Below are positions 40,222 to 49,509 of a stretch of DNA of 64,000 nucleotides, piece by piece; within the stretch, counting starts at the first letter, position 1, and each line of letters opens with the position of its first letter. The notes beneath the pieces were generated by a model, which saw nothing but the letters and a program-made list of their open reading frames with translations, did not search any database and was not told the origin of the DNA. The position numbers and the translations under genes are program-made. Origin of the DNA: DASVHS01 sp038244815. GTDB lineage: Bacteria > Acidobacteriota > Thermoanaerobaculia > Gp7-AA8. The stretch lies in contig JBBRTB010000005.1 of the NCBI GenBank assembly GCA_038244815.1, forward strand, positions 1 through 64,000, in the 5' to 3' direction.

Positions 40222-43200
40222 ATGCGCGAACGCCTCTCGATTCCCCTGCTGATTGCCGCCGGTCTGATCGCTTCGCCTCTCCTCGCTGGCTTCGCGAGTG
40301 TCAACTTGATCCTGCCCGCGGTCGGCCGCGTGGACGGCTCGGGCGGCAGCCATTTCTACACCAGCGTCTGGGTGACCAACCCCTCGCAGACGGAGGCCGC
40401 GCAGTTCGTGATCCGCTTCCTCGCATCCGGTCAGCCGAATCCGAATCCCGCCACGGCCAGCGACTCGATCGCCCCCGGCGCCACGAAGGTGTACGAAAAC
40501 ATCGCGGAGTCGCTGTTCGGCATCACGGGAGTGCTCGGGGCCGCACAGATCGAGTCGACGCAACCGCTGCTCGTCACGTCCCGCATCTACAATCAGGGCG
40601 ACGGGCAGCTCCCCTCCGCCTCCGAGGGCCTTTTCTACTCGGCACTGCCGGCGGATTTCGGCATCGGCAGCGGACAACGCGGAGTCCTTCAGGGCGTGCG
40701 TCAGTCGGCGGACTTTCGTTACAACATCTTCCTCGTCGAGGATGCCGGACAACCGCTGACGCTCTTGATCACCCTCGTGGACACTGCCGGAAACGTCATC
40801 AACGAGACGCCGGTGACTCTCGGTTCGTACGAACAGCGCCTCCTGCCGCTGGCGACGATCACGCCCGCTGCGCTGACTGACGCCACGATTCAAGTGACGG
40901 CGACCGAAGGCAACGGACGCGCGATCATCGCCGGATCGCAAATCGCCAACGGAAGCCAGGACGCATCGGGCTTCGAAATGTCGTTCCGTCCGGAACTGCT
41001 CGGCGCGCAGGGACCGACCGGGCCGCAGGGCCCTGCCGGACCGGCCGGGCCTCCCGGGCCGCAAGGACTGCCAGGTACGCAGGGGCTGCGCGGAGTTCCC
41101 GGACCGCAGGGACTGACGGGGCCGCAGGGAGTCATCTGGCGTGGTGACTGGGTCAGTTCGCAAGCCTACGCCGCAGCTGATGCTGTTTCGTTTCAAGGCT
41201 CCTCGTACATTGCGGTTGCGCCCAGTCTGGGCGTGCAACCGGGAACGAATCCGGCGTCGTGGAACGTGCTCGCCGACAAATCGAACTTCGTCGGAACGAC
41301 CGCAGCCGGCGATCTGGCGGGAACCTATCCGAACCCGACGGTCGCGTCCGTCGGAGGAATGCCGGCGGCCACGATCGCTTCAGCGGCTGGAGCAGCCGCC
41401 GGGGCGACCAGCGCGAACACCGCCGGCAGCATCATCAAGCGCGACGGATCGGGCAACTTCGCCGCGGGGACCATTACCGCGACGCTGAACGGAAACGCGG
41501 CGAGCGCCACGTCATTCACAGGCCCGCTCGCCGGCGACGTCACCGGCACGCAGCCGGCGACAGTGGTATCGACCGTGGGCGGCCAGTCCGCGGCGAACGT
41601 CGCCTCGGGCGCAACTCTGGCGAACGGCGCAACGAACGGGAACGTGGCGAATACGATCGTGAAACGCGATCCCTCCGGAAACTTCGCCGCGGCCACCATC
41701 ACCGCGGCACTCAACGGAAACGCCACGAGCGCCACCTCATTCACAGGCCCGCTCGCCGGCGACGTCACCGGCACGCAGCCGGCGACGGTGGTATCGAGCG
41801 TCGGCGGGCAGTCCGCGGCGACCGTCGCCTCGGGCGCCGCGCTGGCGAACGGCGCAACAAACGGGAACGTGGCGAATACGATCGTGAAACGCGATCCCTC
41901 CGGCAACTTCGCCGCGGGGACCATTACCGCGACGCTGAACGGAAACGCCGCGAGCGCCACGAACTTCAGCGGCTCGCTTGCCGGCGATGTCGGCGGGACG
42001 CAGAGCGCGACGCTCGTGTCGTCCGTCGGCGGTCAGTCCGCGGCGAGCGTCGCCTCTGGCGCCTCGCTGGCGAACGGCGCAACGAACGGGAACGTGGCAA
42101 ATGCGATCGTGAAACGCGATCCCTCCGGCAACTTCGCCGCGGGGACCATTTCCGCGGCACTCAACGGCAACGCTACGAGCGCCACGAATTTCAGCGGTTC
42201 GCTTGCCGGCGATGTCGGCGGGACGCAATCGGCAACGCTCGTGTCGTCCGTCGGCGGCCAGTCCGCGGCGAACATCGCCTCCGGCGCCGCACTGGCGAAC
42301 GGCGCAACGAACGGAAACGTGACGAATACGATCGTGAAACGCGATCCCTCCGGCAACTTCGCCGCGGGGACCATCACCGCGGCGCTCAACGGCAACGCCA
42401 CCAGCGCTACGAGTTTCAGCGGTTCGCTTGCCGGCGATGTCGGCGGGACGCAGAGCGCAACGGTCATTCAGTCGGGAGTCGTGGTGAAGAGTCTCAATGG
42501 ATTGCATGACGCGGTGACGGTCGCCGGATCAGGCGGCACCTCGATCAGCGCGGCCGGAAATACCCTCACCATCAACAGCAGCAGCGGAACGATCACCGGC
42601 GTGAACGCGGGCACTGGACTGGCGGGCGGAGGAGCATCCGGGGTCGTGACACTGTCTGCTTCTTTCGGCGGAGACGGCAGCGCCGGCACGATTTCGCGAT
42701 CCGATCACACGCACATCGGCCAGTCGTGGACGCAGCCGAGCGGCAATGGACTGGTGCTGACCTGTCAGAGTGTTTCGTGCAAGGGTCTGCTGGGGCAGAC
42801 GAATGCGACCGATGTCAACACGTCGGCATTCTACGGACAAGTCAATGCGACAACGAGCCAGGGCGTCGGGGTCTGGGGACAGAATAACTCGAGCAACCCG
42901 AACAGTGCGGGCGTTTTCGCGCAGGTTGGGCCAGGCTCTGGAAGAGCACTGTGGGCGACTGCCGCCGGGTCCGGAATCGCAGCCCAATTCGATGGCTCGG
43001 TCAACATCGTCGGAACCCTTACCAAGAGCGCCGGAAGCTTCAAAATCGACGACCCCATCGATCCGGAGAACAAGTACCTCTACCACTCCTTCGTCGAATC
43101 GCCTGACATGAAGAACATCTACGATGGAACGGCGACGCTCGACGAGAACGGCAATGCAACGATCGACCTCCCGGCATGGTTCCAGGTCTTGAACCGCGAC

Positions 43201-43485
43201 TTCCGTTACCAGTTGACGGCGGTCGGAGCGCCGTCGCCCGGGTTGTACGTCGCGGAGAAAGTCTCGGACAACCGCTTCCGCATCGCAGGGGGGACCCCGG
43301 GCGCCGAAGTGTCGTGGCAGGTCACAGGAATCCGTCACGATCCCTATGCCGACGCACACCGCATCCCGGTCGAGGAGGCAAAGCCGGATGGCGAAAAGGG
43401 GACGTACCTCCACCCGGGCGACTACGGTCAGCCTGCGAGCCGCGGGATGAGCCGACCGGTCCGGCGTATGCCGGCCTCGGAGTAG
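40222..43485 (+). CDS. Collagen-like fibrous surface protein with 75-residue repeats
   Basis: 1087 residues from ATG 40222 (ATG 40207 also in frame). A signal peptide (about 1-20) is followed by a beta-sandwich domain (about 22-260). A collagen-like Gly-X-Y run (about 264-303, GPTGPQGPAGPAGPPG and so on) comes next, then a CBM5/12-like chitin-binding segment (about 304-352, WRGDWVSSQAYAAADAV). Five tandem 75-residue units (363-737) follow, then a trimer-like stalk and a C-terminal domain (about 930-1085) with YHSFVESPDMKNIYDG and GGTPGAEVSWQVTGIRHDPYADAHRIPVEE, as seen at the ends of phage-tail-like fibres. Probably an adhesive or stalk-like trimer at the cell surface. Confidence 0.83.
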   Translation: MRERLSIPLLIAAGLIASPLLAGFASVNLILPAVGRVDGSGGSHFYTSVWVTNPSQTEAAQFVIRFLASGQPNPNPATASDSIAPGATKVYENIAESLFGITGVLGAAQIESTQPLLVTSRIYNQGDGQLPSASEGLFYSALPADFGIGSGQRGVLQGVRQSADFRYNIFLVEDAGQPLTLLITLVDTAGNVINETPVTLGSYEQRLLPLATITPAALTDATIQVTATEGNGRAIIAGSQIANGSQDASGFEMSFRPELLGAQGPTGPQGPAGPAGPPGPQGLPGTQGLRGVPGPQGLTGPQGVIWRGDWVSSQAYAAADAVSFQGSSYIAVAPSLGVQPGTNPASWNVLADKSNFVGTTAAGDLAGTYPNPTVASVGGMPAATIASAAGAAAGATSANTAGSIIKRDGSGNFAAGTITATLNGNAASATSFTGPLAGDVTGTQPATVVSTVGGQSAANVASGATLANGATNGNVANTIVKRDPSGNFAAATITAALNGNATSATSFTGPLAGDVTGTQPATVVSSVGGQSAATVASGAALANGATNGNVANTIVKRDPSGNFAAGTITATLNGNAASATNFSGSLAGDVGGTQSATLVSSVGGQSAASVASGASLANGATNGNVANAIVKRDPSGNFAAGTISAALNGNATSATNFSGSLAGDVGGTQSATLVSSVGGQSAANIASGAALANGATNGNVTNTIVKRDPSGNFAAGTITAALNGNATSATSFSGSLAGDVGGTQSATVIQSGVVVKSLNGLHDAVTVAGSGGTSISAAGNTLTINSSSGTITGVNAGTGLAGGGASGVVTLSASFGGDGSAGTISRSDHTHIGQSWTQPSGNGLVLTCQSVSCKGLLGQTNATDVNTSAFYGQVNATTSQGVGVWGQNNSSNPNSAGVFAQVGPGSGRALWATAAGSGIAAQFDGSVNIVGTLTKSAGSFKIDDPIDPENKYLYHSFVESPDMKNIYDGTATLDENGNATIDLPAWFQVLNRDFRYQLTAVGAPSPGLYVAEKVSDNRFRIAGGTPGAEVSWQVTGIRHDPYADAHRIPVEEAKPDGEKGTYLHPGDYGQPASRGMSRPVRRMPASE
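41308..42432 (+). repeat. Five tandem 225-base repeats inside the fibre gene
   Basis: Units start at 41308, 41533, 41758, 41983 and 42208, each exactly 225 bases (75 codons), with a partial sixth at 42433. The last four are close in DNA sequence and the first is diverged. Each encodes GDVxGTQxATVV..VGGQSAA.VASGA.LANGATNGNV, then IVKRDPSGNFAA, then LNGNA.SAT. Exact spacing and DNA-level similarity suggest recent duplication. Confidence 0.95.
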
Positions 43486-43494
43486 GACGGGGAG

Positions 43495-43614
43495 ATGCGG
43501 GTGCGATTCGGCCTCTTTGCGCTTTTCGTTCTTGCCGCGTCTCCGACACTGCTCATCCCTGAGCTGTGGCCCGACACGCACCGGGGTCTGTCTGCGGACG
43601 AGGACGGGAGCTGA
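43495..43614 (+). CDS. Possible tiny secreted peptide (39 aa) or 5' remnant of one
   Basis: ATG 43495, preceded by GGGGAG, opens a 39-codon frame with a hydrophobic N-terminus (RFGLFALFVLAASPTLLIP) and an acidic tail ending at TGA 43612-43614. The following sequence stays open in the +1 frame (ADAEIVDTCEDVAVVPGTTADVFVQH, stop at 43688-43690), so this may be a frameshifted secreted protein of about 65 residues. Too short to assign; weak support. Confidence 0.3.
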   Translation: MRVRFGLFALFVLAASPTLLIPELWPDTHRGLSADEDGS

Positions 43615-43700
43615 CGCGGAGATCGTCGATACGTGCGAAGACGTGGCCGTCGTGCCAGGGACGACCGCCGACGTGTTCGTTCAGCACTGAGGCAACCGCT

Positions 43701-43722
43701 CCGGCTGAAAGCCGGCCCCACG
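43701..43722. repeat. REP-like palindrome, inverted copy
   Basis: CCGGCT-GAA-AGCCGG followed by CCCCACG. Its reverse complement, CGTGGGGCCGGCTTTCAGCCGG, matches the copies at 17963-17982 and 48591-48608. It lies 20 bases before the acyl-CoA synthetase gene. Confidence 0.6.
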
Positions 43723-43743
43723 TAATATGATCTGTATCGCGAT

Positions 43744-45576
43744 ATGCAGATCCAGACGCTGATCGACATCTACAACGTCACCTCGGCGATCGACCGCCCG
43801 GCGGCCATGCGCTTCAAGAAGGGCGCGGCCTGGGCCGACGTCACCGTCAACGAGTTCCGCGACACCGTGCGCTGGTTCTCCACCGGCCTGCGCGTGCTGG
43901 GGGTCAAGCCCGGCGACCGTGTGGCCATCCTCTCGGAGAACCGGCCCGAATGGACGATGGGCGACTTCGCGATTCTCACCAACTGCGCGGTCACCGTCCC
44001 CATCTATCCGACGCTGCTGGGCTGGCAGGTCGAGTACATCCTCAACGACTCCGGCGCCGTCGCCGTGATCGTCTCGACCGAAGAGCAGTTGCAGAAGCTG
44101 CTGGAGATCCGCCCGCACTGCCCGCACATCCACAACATCATTGTCTGCGATCCGCCGAACCGGACCATGCCTCCCGGCATCATGACGTTCGGACAATTGA
44201 CCGAGAGCGGCCGCGCCGAGGAACAGAAGGCGGGGCGGAAGCGGTTCGACGAGCTGGCCAGACGTCCGAAGTCATCCGATCTGGCCACGCTCGTCTACAC
44301 GTCGGGCACGACCGGCAATCCGAAGGGGGCCATGCTGACGCACGGCAACATCGCCAGCAACGTCGGCGCGACCGCGCACCTCATCGATCTCTCCCCGGGC
44401 GAGGTCGCTCTTTCGATCCTGCCGCTCTCACACATCCTCGAGCGCATGGCCGACTTCTTCTACCTCTATCGCGGTCTCACCATCGCCTACGCCGAGAGCG
44501 TCGTGAAAGTCGGCGAGAACCTGCAGGAGGTGAAGCCGGATGTCTTCGCGGCCGTGCCGCGACTCTTCGAGAAGATGCGCGCGCGCATCATGGACAACGT
44601 GGCCACGATGCCCAAGGTACGGCAGAAAATGTTCCACTGGGCCCTCGGCGTCGCCGCTGAACGGCTGCCGTACCGCGTCGAGCACAGGAAGATGCCCCTG
44701 GGCCTGCATCTGCGCTCGACCATCGCCGACAAGACCGTCTTCAAGAAGATTCTCGATCGCCTCGGCGGCCGCGTGCGGTTCGTCATCTCGGGCGGCGCGC
44801 CGCTCTCGGCCGAGCTGGCTGCCTTCTTCATCGGCGCGGGCGTGGAGATCTTCGAGGGCTACGGCCTCACCGAGACCTCACCGGTCATCGCCGTGAACAC
44901 TCCTGCCAAGCGCCGCGTCGGAACGGTGGGGACGGTGATCCCGGGCGTGGAAGTGCATATCGCCCCGGACGGCGAGATCCTGACGCGCGGTCCGCACGTG
45001 ATGCAGGGCTACTGGAACAATCCCGAGGCGACGGCGCAGGCGATCGATGGGGAGGGTTGGTTTCATACGGGCGACATCGGCGAGCTCGACGCCGATGGCT
45101 TCCTCAAGATCACCGACCGCAAGAAAGACATCATCATCAACGCGTACGGGAAGAACATCGCGCCGCAGCCGCTGGAAGCACTGCTCAAGAGCTCCCCATA
45201 CGTCGGGACGCCGGTGCTCATCGGCGACCGGCGGAAGTTTCTCGTCGCGCTGATCGTGCCGAATTTCGAGAAGCTGGAGCGCGACGCCGCGGCGATGGGT
45301 TTGACATTTGCCTCGCGCAAGGACCTCGTGGCGAACGAGCGCGTGCGCGGCATATTCCAGACCGAGATCGATCGCTTCAACACGAACCTCGACCGCCAGG
45401 AAAAGGTGCGCCGGTTCGCGCTGCTGGCTGACGACTTCACGATCGACAACGACGAGATCACCCCTTCGCTCAAAGTGAAGCGCAAGATGATCGACAAGCG
45501 CTACAAGAACCTCATCGATGAGATGTACGCCGGTGAGGAAGACGCCGCCGGCGACAGGGACGCCCGCCGCACATGA
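43744..45576 (+). CDS. Long-chain acyl-CoA synthetase (AMP-forming)
   Basis: 610 residues. It activates fatty acids to acyl-CoA via an acyl-adenylate. Adenylate-forming motifs are complete: P-loop YTSGTTGNPKGAMLTHGN, then FISGGAPLSAELAAFF and FEGYGLTETSPVIAVN, the hinge EGWFHTGDIGELDADGFLKITDRKKDIIINAYGKNI, and a C-terminal KVRRFALL. The FAAL/FACL group with LSILPLSHILERMADFFYLYRGLTIAYAESV is the FadD15-type long-chain enzyme. ATG 43744. Its stop overlaps the following beta-oxidation gene (ATGA), so the pair is a fatty-acid degradation operon. Confidence 0.93.
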   Translation: MQIQTLIDIYNVTSAIDRPAAMRFKKGAAWADVTVNEFRDTVRWFSTGLRVLGVKPGDRVAILSENRPEWTMGDFAILTNCAVTVPIYPTLLGWQVEYILNDSGAVAVIVSTEEQLQKLLEIRPHCPHIHNIIVCDPPNRTMPPGIMTFGQLTESGRAEEQKAGRKRFDELARRPKSSDLATLVYTSGTTGNPKGAMLTHGNIASNVGATAHLIDLSPGEVALSILPLSHILERMADFFYLYRGLTIAYAESVVKVGENLQEVKPDVFAAVPRLFEKMRARIMDNVATMPKVRQKMFHWALGVAAERLPYRVEHRKMPLGLHLRSTIADKTVFKKILDRLGGRVRFVISGGAPLSAELAAFFIGAGVEIFEGYGLTETSPVIAVNTPAKRRVGTVGTVIPGVEVHIAPDGEILTRGPHVMQGYWNNPEATAQAIDGEGWFHTGDIGELDADGFLKITDRKKDIIINAYGKNIAPQPLEALLKSSPYVGTPVLIGDRRKFLVALIVPNFEKLERDAAAMGLTFASRKDLVANERVRGIFQTEIDRFNTNLDRQEKVRRFALLADDFTIDNDEITPSLKVKRKMIDKRYKNLIDEMYAGEEDAAGDRDARRT

Positions 45577-47711
45577 CCATCGCCGAAGCTCCACCCCGGA
45601 CCACCAACGCATTCCGCATCGATCGACAGAGTGATCTGGCCATCGTCTGGTTCGATCTGCCCGGCGAGAAGGTGAACAAGTTCTCGTCGACGGTGATGCT
45701 GGAGTTCTCGGGGGTCATCGACGACCTGGCGCGCTCGACCGATATTAAGAAAGTCATCTTCGCCTCGTCCAAGCCGTCGGTCTTCATCGCCGGCGCGGAC
45801 GTCTCCGAGTTCACGCGCGCCACGACGGTCGACGAGGCCCGGGAGTACGTGCGCCTCGGCCAGCAGGTGTTTCAGCGCCTGGCGAGACTGCCGCAGGTCA
45901 CCGTGGCCGCCATCAACGGCGCCTGCGTCGGCGGCGGATGCGAGATGGCCATCAGTTGCGACTGGCGCGTGATGTCGGACTCGCCGAAGGCCACCATCGG
46001 CCTCCCGGAGACGAAGCTGGGGATCTTCCCGGCGTGGGGCGGCGTGACGAAGATGCCGCGCCTGATCGGACTTCCCGCGGCGCTCGACATGATCCTGGCC
46101 GGCAAGACCGTCGATGGAAAGCGCGCCAAGCGGATGGGTCTCGTCGACGAGGTCGTCGCGCCGGCGATCCTGCTCGACGTGGCCAGACAGTTTGCCGGCC
46201 GCGGCAAACGCCAGGGCGGGGGACGGACGAAGTTCTACATCGAGGGCAATCCGCTGACGCGCCGCTTCATCTTCGCGAAAGCGCGCAAGAGCGTGATGCA
46301 GCAGACGCACGGCCATTACCCGGCGCCGCTCAAGGCCATCGACGTGATGGAGTACGGGATGTCGGCCGGTGTCGAGCGTGGCCTGGAGCGCGAGGCGCAG
46401 GAAGTGGCGCCCCTCATTCGCGGCGACGTGGCGCAGAATCTCGTTCGCCTCTTTTTCCTCATGGAGGAGGCGAAGAAGGACCACATCGCCGCCAGGCCGC
46501 GCGTCATCGAAGCCGTCGGCGTCCTCGGCGCGGGCGTCATGGGCGGCGGCATCGCCCAGATCGTCGCGGACAAGACCGACGCCGACGTGCGCATGCGCGA
46601 CATCAACTGGAAAGCGATCTCCGGCGGCCTGCAGGCGGCGGCGAGAGTGTGGCGGAAGAAACTGGAGCGCCGGCGCATCACTCGGGGAGAGATGGCCCGC
46701 AAGCTGGCCCGTATCACCGGGACGACCGACTGGACCGGCTTCGGCCGCGCGGACATGGTCATCGAGGCCGTCATCGAGAAGCTCGACATCAAGCGCCAGG
46801 TGCTCTCCGAGTTCGAAGCCATCGAGAAACCGGATGCGATCTTCGCCTCGAACACATCGACGATTCCCATTACCGACATCGCCGCGAACGCCAAGCATCC
46901 CGAAAACGTCGCTGGCATGCACTTCTTCAATCCCGTCGACCGCATGCCGCTGGTCGAGGTGATCCGCGGCGCGAAGACGTCGGACGTGGCCGCGGTGACC
47001 GTCGCCAACTTCGCGCGCAAGCTCGGCAAGACCGTCGTCTATTGCAACGACGGTCCCGGCTTCATCGTCAACCGCATCCTCGGTCCCTACATGAACGAGG
47101 CCGGCTTCCTGCTCGAGGAAGGCAATTCCATCGAGTCGATCGACAAAGCGATGGTGGATTTCGGGATGCCCATGGGACCGATGGCCTTGCTCGACGAAGT
47201 GGGCATCGACGTGGCCGCGAAAGTCGGCGACATCCTGTCGAAGGCGTTCGCCGATCGCATGAGCGCGCGCTCGCGCGTCGTGGATGTGCTGTACGCCGAC
47301 AAACGCTTCGGCAAGAAGAACGGACGCGGTCTTTACATCTACGAGAACGGCAGGCGCAAGAGTCCCGACGCCTCGGTCTACACGCTGCTCGCCGTGACGC
47401 CTCATCCCGCGGACGCCAATGCCGTCGTCGAGCGGACCGTGCTGGCGATGATCAACGAGGCGGCGATGATCCTCGACGAGAAGATCGCTGGCTCCGCCGC
47501 CGATCTCGACCTGGCCATGATCATGGGGACGGGCTTCCCGCCGTTCCGCGGTGGGTTGCTACGCTACGGGGATTCCCTCGGCGCGCGGTACCTCGTCACG
47601 CGACTGGAAGACCTGGCCGCGCCACTCGGGAAGCGATTCGCGCCGACGATGCCGTTGCGCAAGCTTGCCGACAGCGGAACGTCGTTCTACGAAGCCTGGC
47701 CGCGTGGGTAG
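45573..47711 (+). CDS. fadJ: Bifunctional enoyl-CoA hydratase / 3-hydroxyacyl-CoA dehydrogenase (FadJ-like)
   Basis: 712 residues, carrying out two successive steps of fatty-acid beta-oxidation. The N-terminal crotonase domain (about 1-190) has SVFIAGADVSEF, INGACVGGGCEMAISCDWRV and IGLPETKLGIFPAWGG with the catalytic Glu region. The dehydrogenase part begins near residue 310 with GVLGAGVMGGGIAQIVA (NAD fold) and has FASNTSTIPITDIAANAKHPENVAGMHFFNPVDRMPLVEVI with the catalytic His, and VVYCNDGPGFIVNRIL. The C-terminal domain ends GTGFPPFRGGLLRYGDSLGARYLV. Co-translated with the acyl-CoA synthetase. The symbol reflects family resemblance. Confidence 0.92.
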   Translation: MTIAEAPPRTTNAFRIDRQSDLAIVWFDLPGEKVNKFSSTVMLEFSGVIDDLARSTDIKKVIFASSKPSVFIAGADVSEFTRATTVDEAREYVRLGQQVFQRLARLPQVTVAAINGACVGGGCEMAISCDWRVMSDSPKATIGLPETKLGIFPAWGGVTKMPRLIGLPAALDMILAGKTVDGKRAKRMGLVDEVVAPAILLDVARQFAGRGKRQGGGRTKFYIEGNPLTRRFIFAKARKSVMQQTHGHYPAPLKAIDVMEYGMSAGVERGLEREAQEVAPLIRGDVAQNLVRLFFLMEEAKKDHIAARPRVIEAVGVLGAGVMGGGIAQIVADKTDADVRMRDINWKAISGGLQAAARVWRKKLERRRITRGEMARKLARITGTTDWTGFGRADMVIEAVIEKLDIKRQVLSEFEAIEKPDAIFASNTSTIPITDIAANAKHPENVAGMHFFNPVDRMPLVEVIRGAKTSDVAAVTVANFARKLGKTVVYCNDGPGFIVNRILGPYMNEAGFLLEEGNSIESIDKAMVDFGMPMGPMALLDEVGIDVAAKVGDILSKAFADRMSARSRVVDVLYADKRFGKKNGRGLYIYENGRRKSPDASVYTLLAVTPHPADANAVVERTVLAMINEAAMILDEKIAGSAADLDLAMIMGTGFPPFRGGLLRYGDSLGARYLVTRLEDLAAPLGKRFAPTMPLRKLADSGTSFYEAWPRG

Positions 47712-49509
47712 CGGAATCGCCGCTCTCTCGTCGCGCCAACGGCTCGTGTTCTGGAGCGCGGCGCTCGTGTGCGCGGTGTCGCGGCTACTGGCGATGGCCC
47801 GTTCCATGTGGGACTGGGACGAGGCGCTCTTCTGCCTGGGCATGCAGCGCTATGACGTGACCATGCACCATCCGCATCCGCCCGGCTTCCCGGTGTACAT
47901 CGCCATGGGAAAGCTGCTCCGGCTGGTGACGCCGAGCGATTTCCGAGCGCTCCAGGCCGTGAACCTGATCGCCGGCGCGCTGGCGTTTCCGGCGGTGTTC
48001 CTGCTGGCTCGTGCCCTGCGTCTGCGCTTCGAGACTTCGGTCATCGCCGGAGTGCTCTTCGTGTTCTTTCCGAACGTCTGGTTCTTCGGTGGCACCGCGT
48101 TCAGCGACGTGCCCTCGATCGTGCTCGTGGTCTTTGCGGTGGTGTTTCTGCTACGCGGCCGCGACTCGACGCGGGACTATCTGCTGGGAACGCTCCTGCT
48201 GGCCCTGGCCATCGGTATGCGGCCGCAGAATCTGCTGGTGGGACTCTTTCCCGGCATCTACGCGACGATGCGCCGGTCGTGGCGCGACATCGCCATCGCC
48301 TTTCTGATCGGCGTCGCCGTCGTCGGAATCGCGTACGGCGGAGCGATCTACGCCACCGGCAACCTCCACGACTACGTGAACACCATCCGTGCGCACAGCG
48401 ACTACATCACGCGGATCGATTCGTTCCGCTCGCCCGACCGCCCGGCGCTGTGGCGGCTCTTCGACCGGTTCTTCATCAAGCAGTACGAGCAGCCGTTCCT
48501 GGGTATGCTGACTTCCCTGTTCGTGGCGATCTCGATCGGCGGCGCAGTGGTCAGTGTGGCCGCGACAAGTGTGGCCCCGACAAGTGTGGCCGCCGGCTTC
48601 AGCCGGCGACGCGGCCTCCTCTGGAACTTTCTGATCTTCGCGCCCTTCGCGATCTCGGCGTGGCTGATGCTCGACCGTTTCAGCGTCAACCGTTTCTCGA
48701 TCGGCTATGCGCCGATGTTCGCGATCTTCGCGGCCGACGGGATCGCGCGCGCGTCGCGCGGTTCGCGGACCGCGGAGAGTGCGATCGCGGCGCTGCTCGT
48801 CGTGGGATTCATCGCCTGGACCGCTCCAGCCCTCACACCGGTCCGTCGCGACGTGGCGCCGTCGGTTCGCGCCGTCGAGGCGGCGATACGGACGGTGAAT
48901 CCGGCAGCGGCTCATCTCTACGTCGGATATTCGATGACGCCGTTCATCGAGTATCGGGCGCCGTCCTTTTTGATCACGCGTGTCATGGACGACCGCGCCA
49001 TTCCGCTCACGCCGGCGGCCCGCGGCGTTCTGCTGGCGGAGGTGTCGGAGCCGCAGCCGGGCGGTACGCTGTTCACGCGCGATCGCGATCGCCTCTGGGA
49101 CATCGCCCGCCGGCACTACTTCGAAGTGGTGTTGCGGCCGATGACGAGCGTGGCGCGGTTCGGCGCCGGATGGTACGGCGCTGAGGAGCAGGGGATGGAC
49201 GAGTGGAGGTGGATGTCGCGATCGAGCGTCACCACGCTTCCGCCCCGCACGGGAGAGACGGTCCTGCGGCTCAACTTCGCCATCCCCGGCGATCTCGTGG
49301 CGAAGCAGCCGGAGATCACCGTGACGCTCAACGGGCACACGCTGGAGCGGTTCCGCGCCACGAGTCCCGACGTCTCACGCGACTACCACGTCACTGCGCT
49401 CGACGGACCGAACGTGATGACGCTCGCTTCTGATCAGACGACGAAGGAAGCGGGCAGCGGACGCGAGCTCGGATTGCGCGTGCGATTCATCTCGTGGGGG
49501 CCGGGATAG
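47704..49509 (+). CDS. GT-C fold membrane glycosyltransferase
   Basis: 601 residues from GTG 47704, overlapping the FadJ-like stop by 8 bases. About ten hydrophobic helices occupy residues 15-390. The first loop carries SMWDWDEALFCLGMQRYDVTMHHPHPPGFPVYIAMG, with the acidic D-W-D/E motif that binds the polyprenyl-phosphate sugar donor in PMT/ArnT-type GT-C enzymes. A soluble C-terminal domain (about 410-600) follows. A 15-base tandem repeat and a REP-like palindrome (48553-48608) are translated in frame in a loop between helices. The 3' end overlaps the convergent PATAN gene by 23 bases. Confidence 0.78.
   Translation: MGSGIAALSSRQRLVFWSAALVCAVSRLLAMARSMWDWDEALFCLGMQRYDVTMHHPHPPGFPVYIAMGKLLRLVTPSDFRALQAVNLIAGALAFPAVFLLARALRLRFETSVIAGVLFVFFPNVWFFGGTAFSDVPSIVLVVFAVVFLLRGRDSTRDYLLGTLLLALAIGMRPQNLLVGLFPGIYATMRRSWRDIAIAFLIGVAVVGIAYGGAIYATGNLHDYVNTIRAHSDYITRIDSFRSPDRPALWRLFDRFFIKQYEQPFLGMLTSLFVAISIGGAVVSVAATSVAPTSVAAGFSRRRGLLWNFLIFAPFAISAWLMLDRFSVNRFSIGYAPMFAIFAADGIARASRGSRTAESAIAALLVVGFIAWTAPALTPVRRDVAPSVRAVEAAIRTVNPAAAHLYVGYSMTPFIEYRAPSFLITRVMDDRAIPLTPAARGVLLAEVSEPQPGGTLFTRDRDRLWDIARRHYFEVVLRPMTSVARFGAGWYGAEEQGMDEWRWMSRSSVTTLPPRTGETVLRLNFAIPGDLVAKQPEITVTLNGHTLERFRATSPDVSRDYHVTALDGPNVMTLASDQTTKEAGSGRELGLRVRFISWGPG
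48553..48608. repeat. REP-like palindrome and 15-base repeats inside the GT-C gene
   Basis: AGTGTGGCCGCGACA is repeated three times at a 15-base period (48553, 48568, 48583). The last unit runs into the palindrome CGCCGGC-TTCA-GCCGGCG (48591-48608). The stretch is read as VAATSVAPTSVAAGFSRRRG between two membrane helices. Confidence 0.8.

Noticed and set aside
40036..42507. Minus-strand open frames opposite the collagen-like fibre gene
   Set aside because: Their repeats are the reverse reading of the 225-base coding units.
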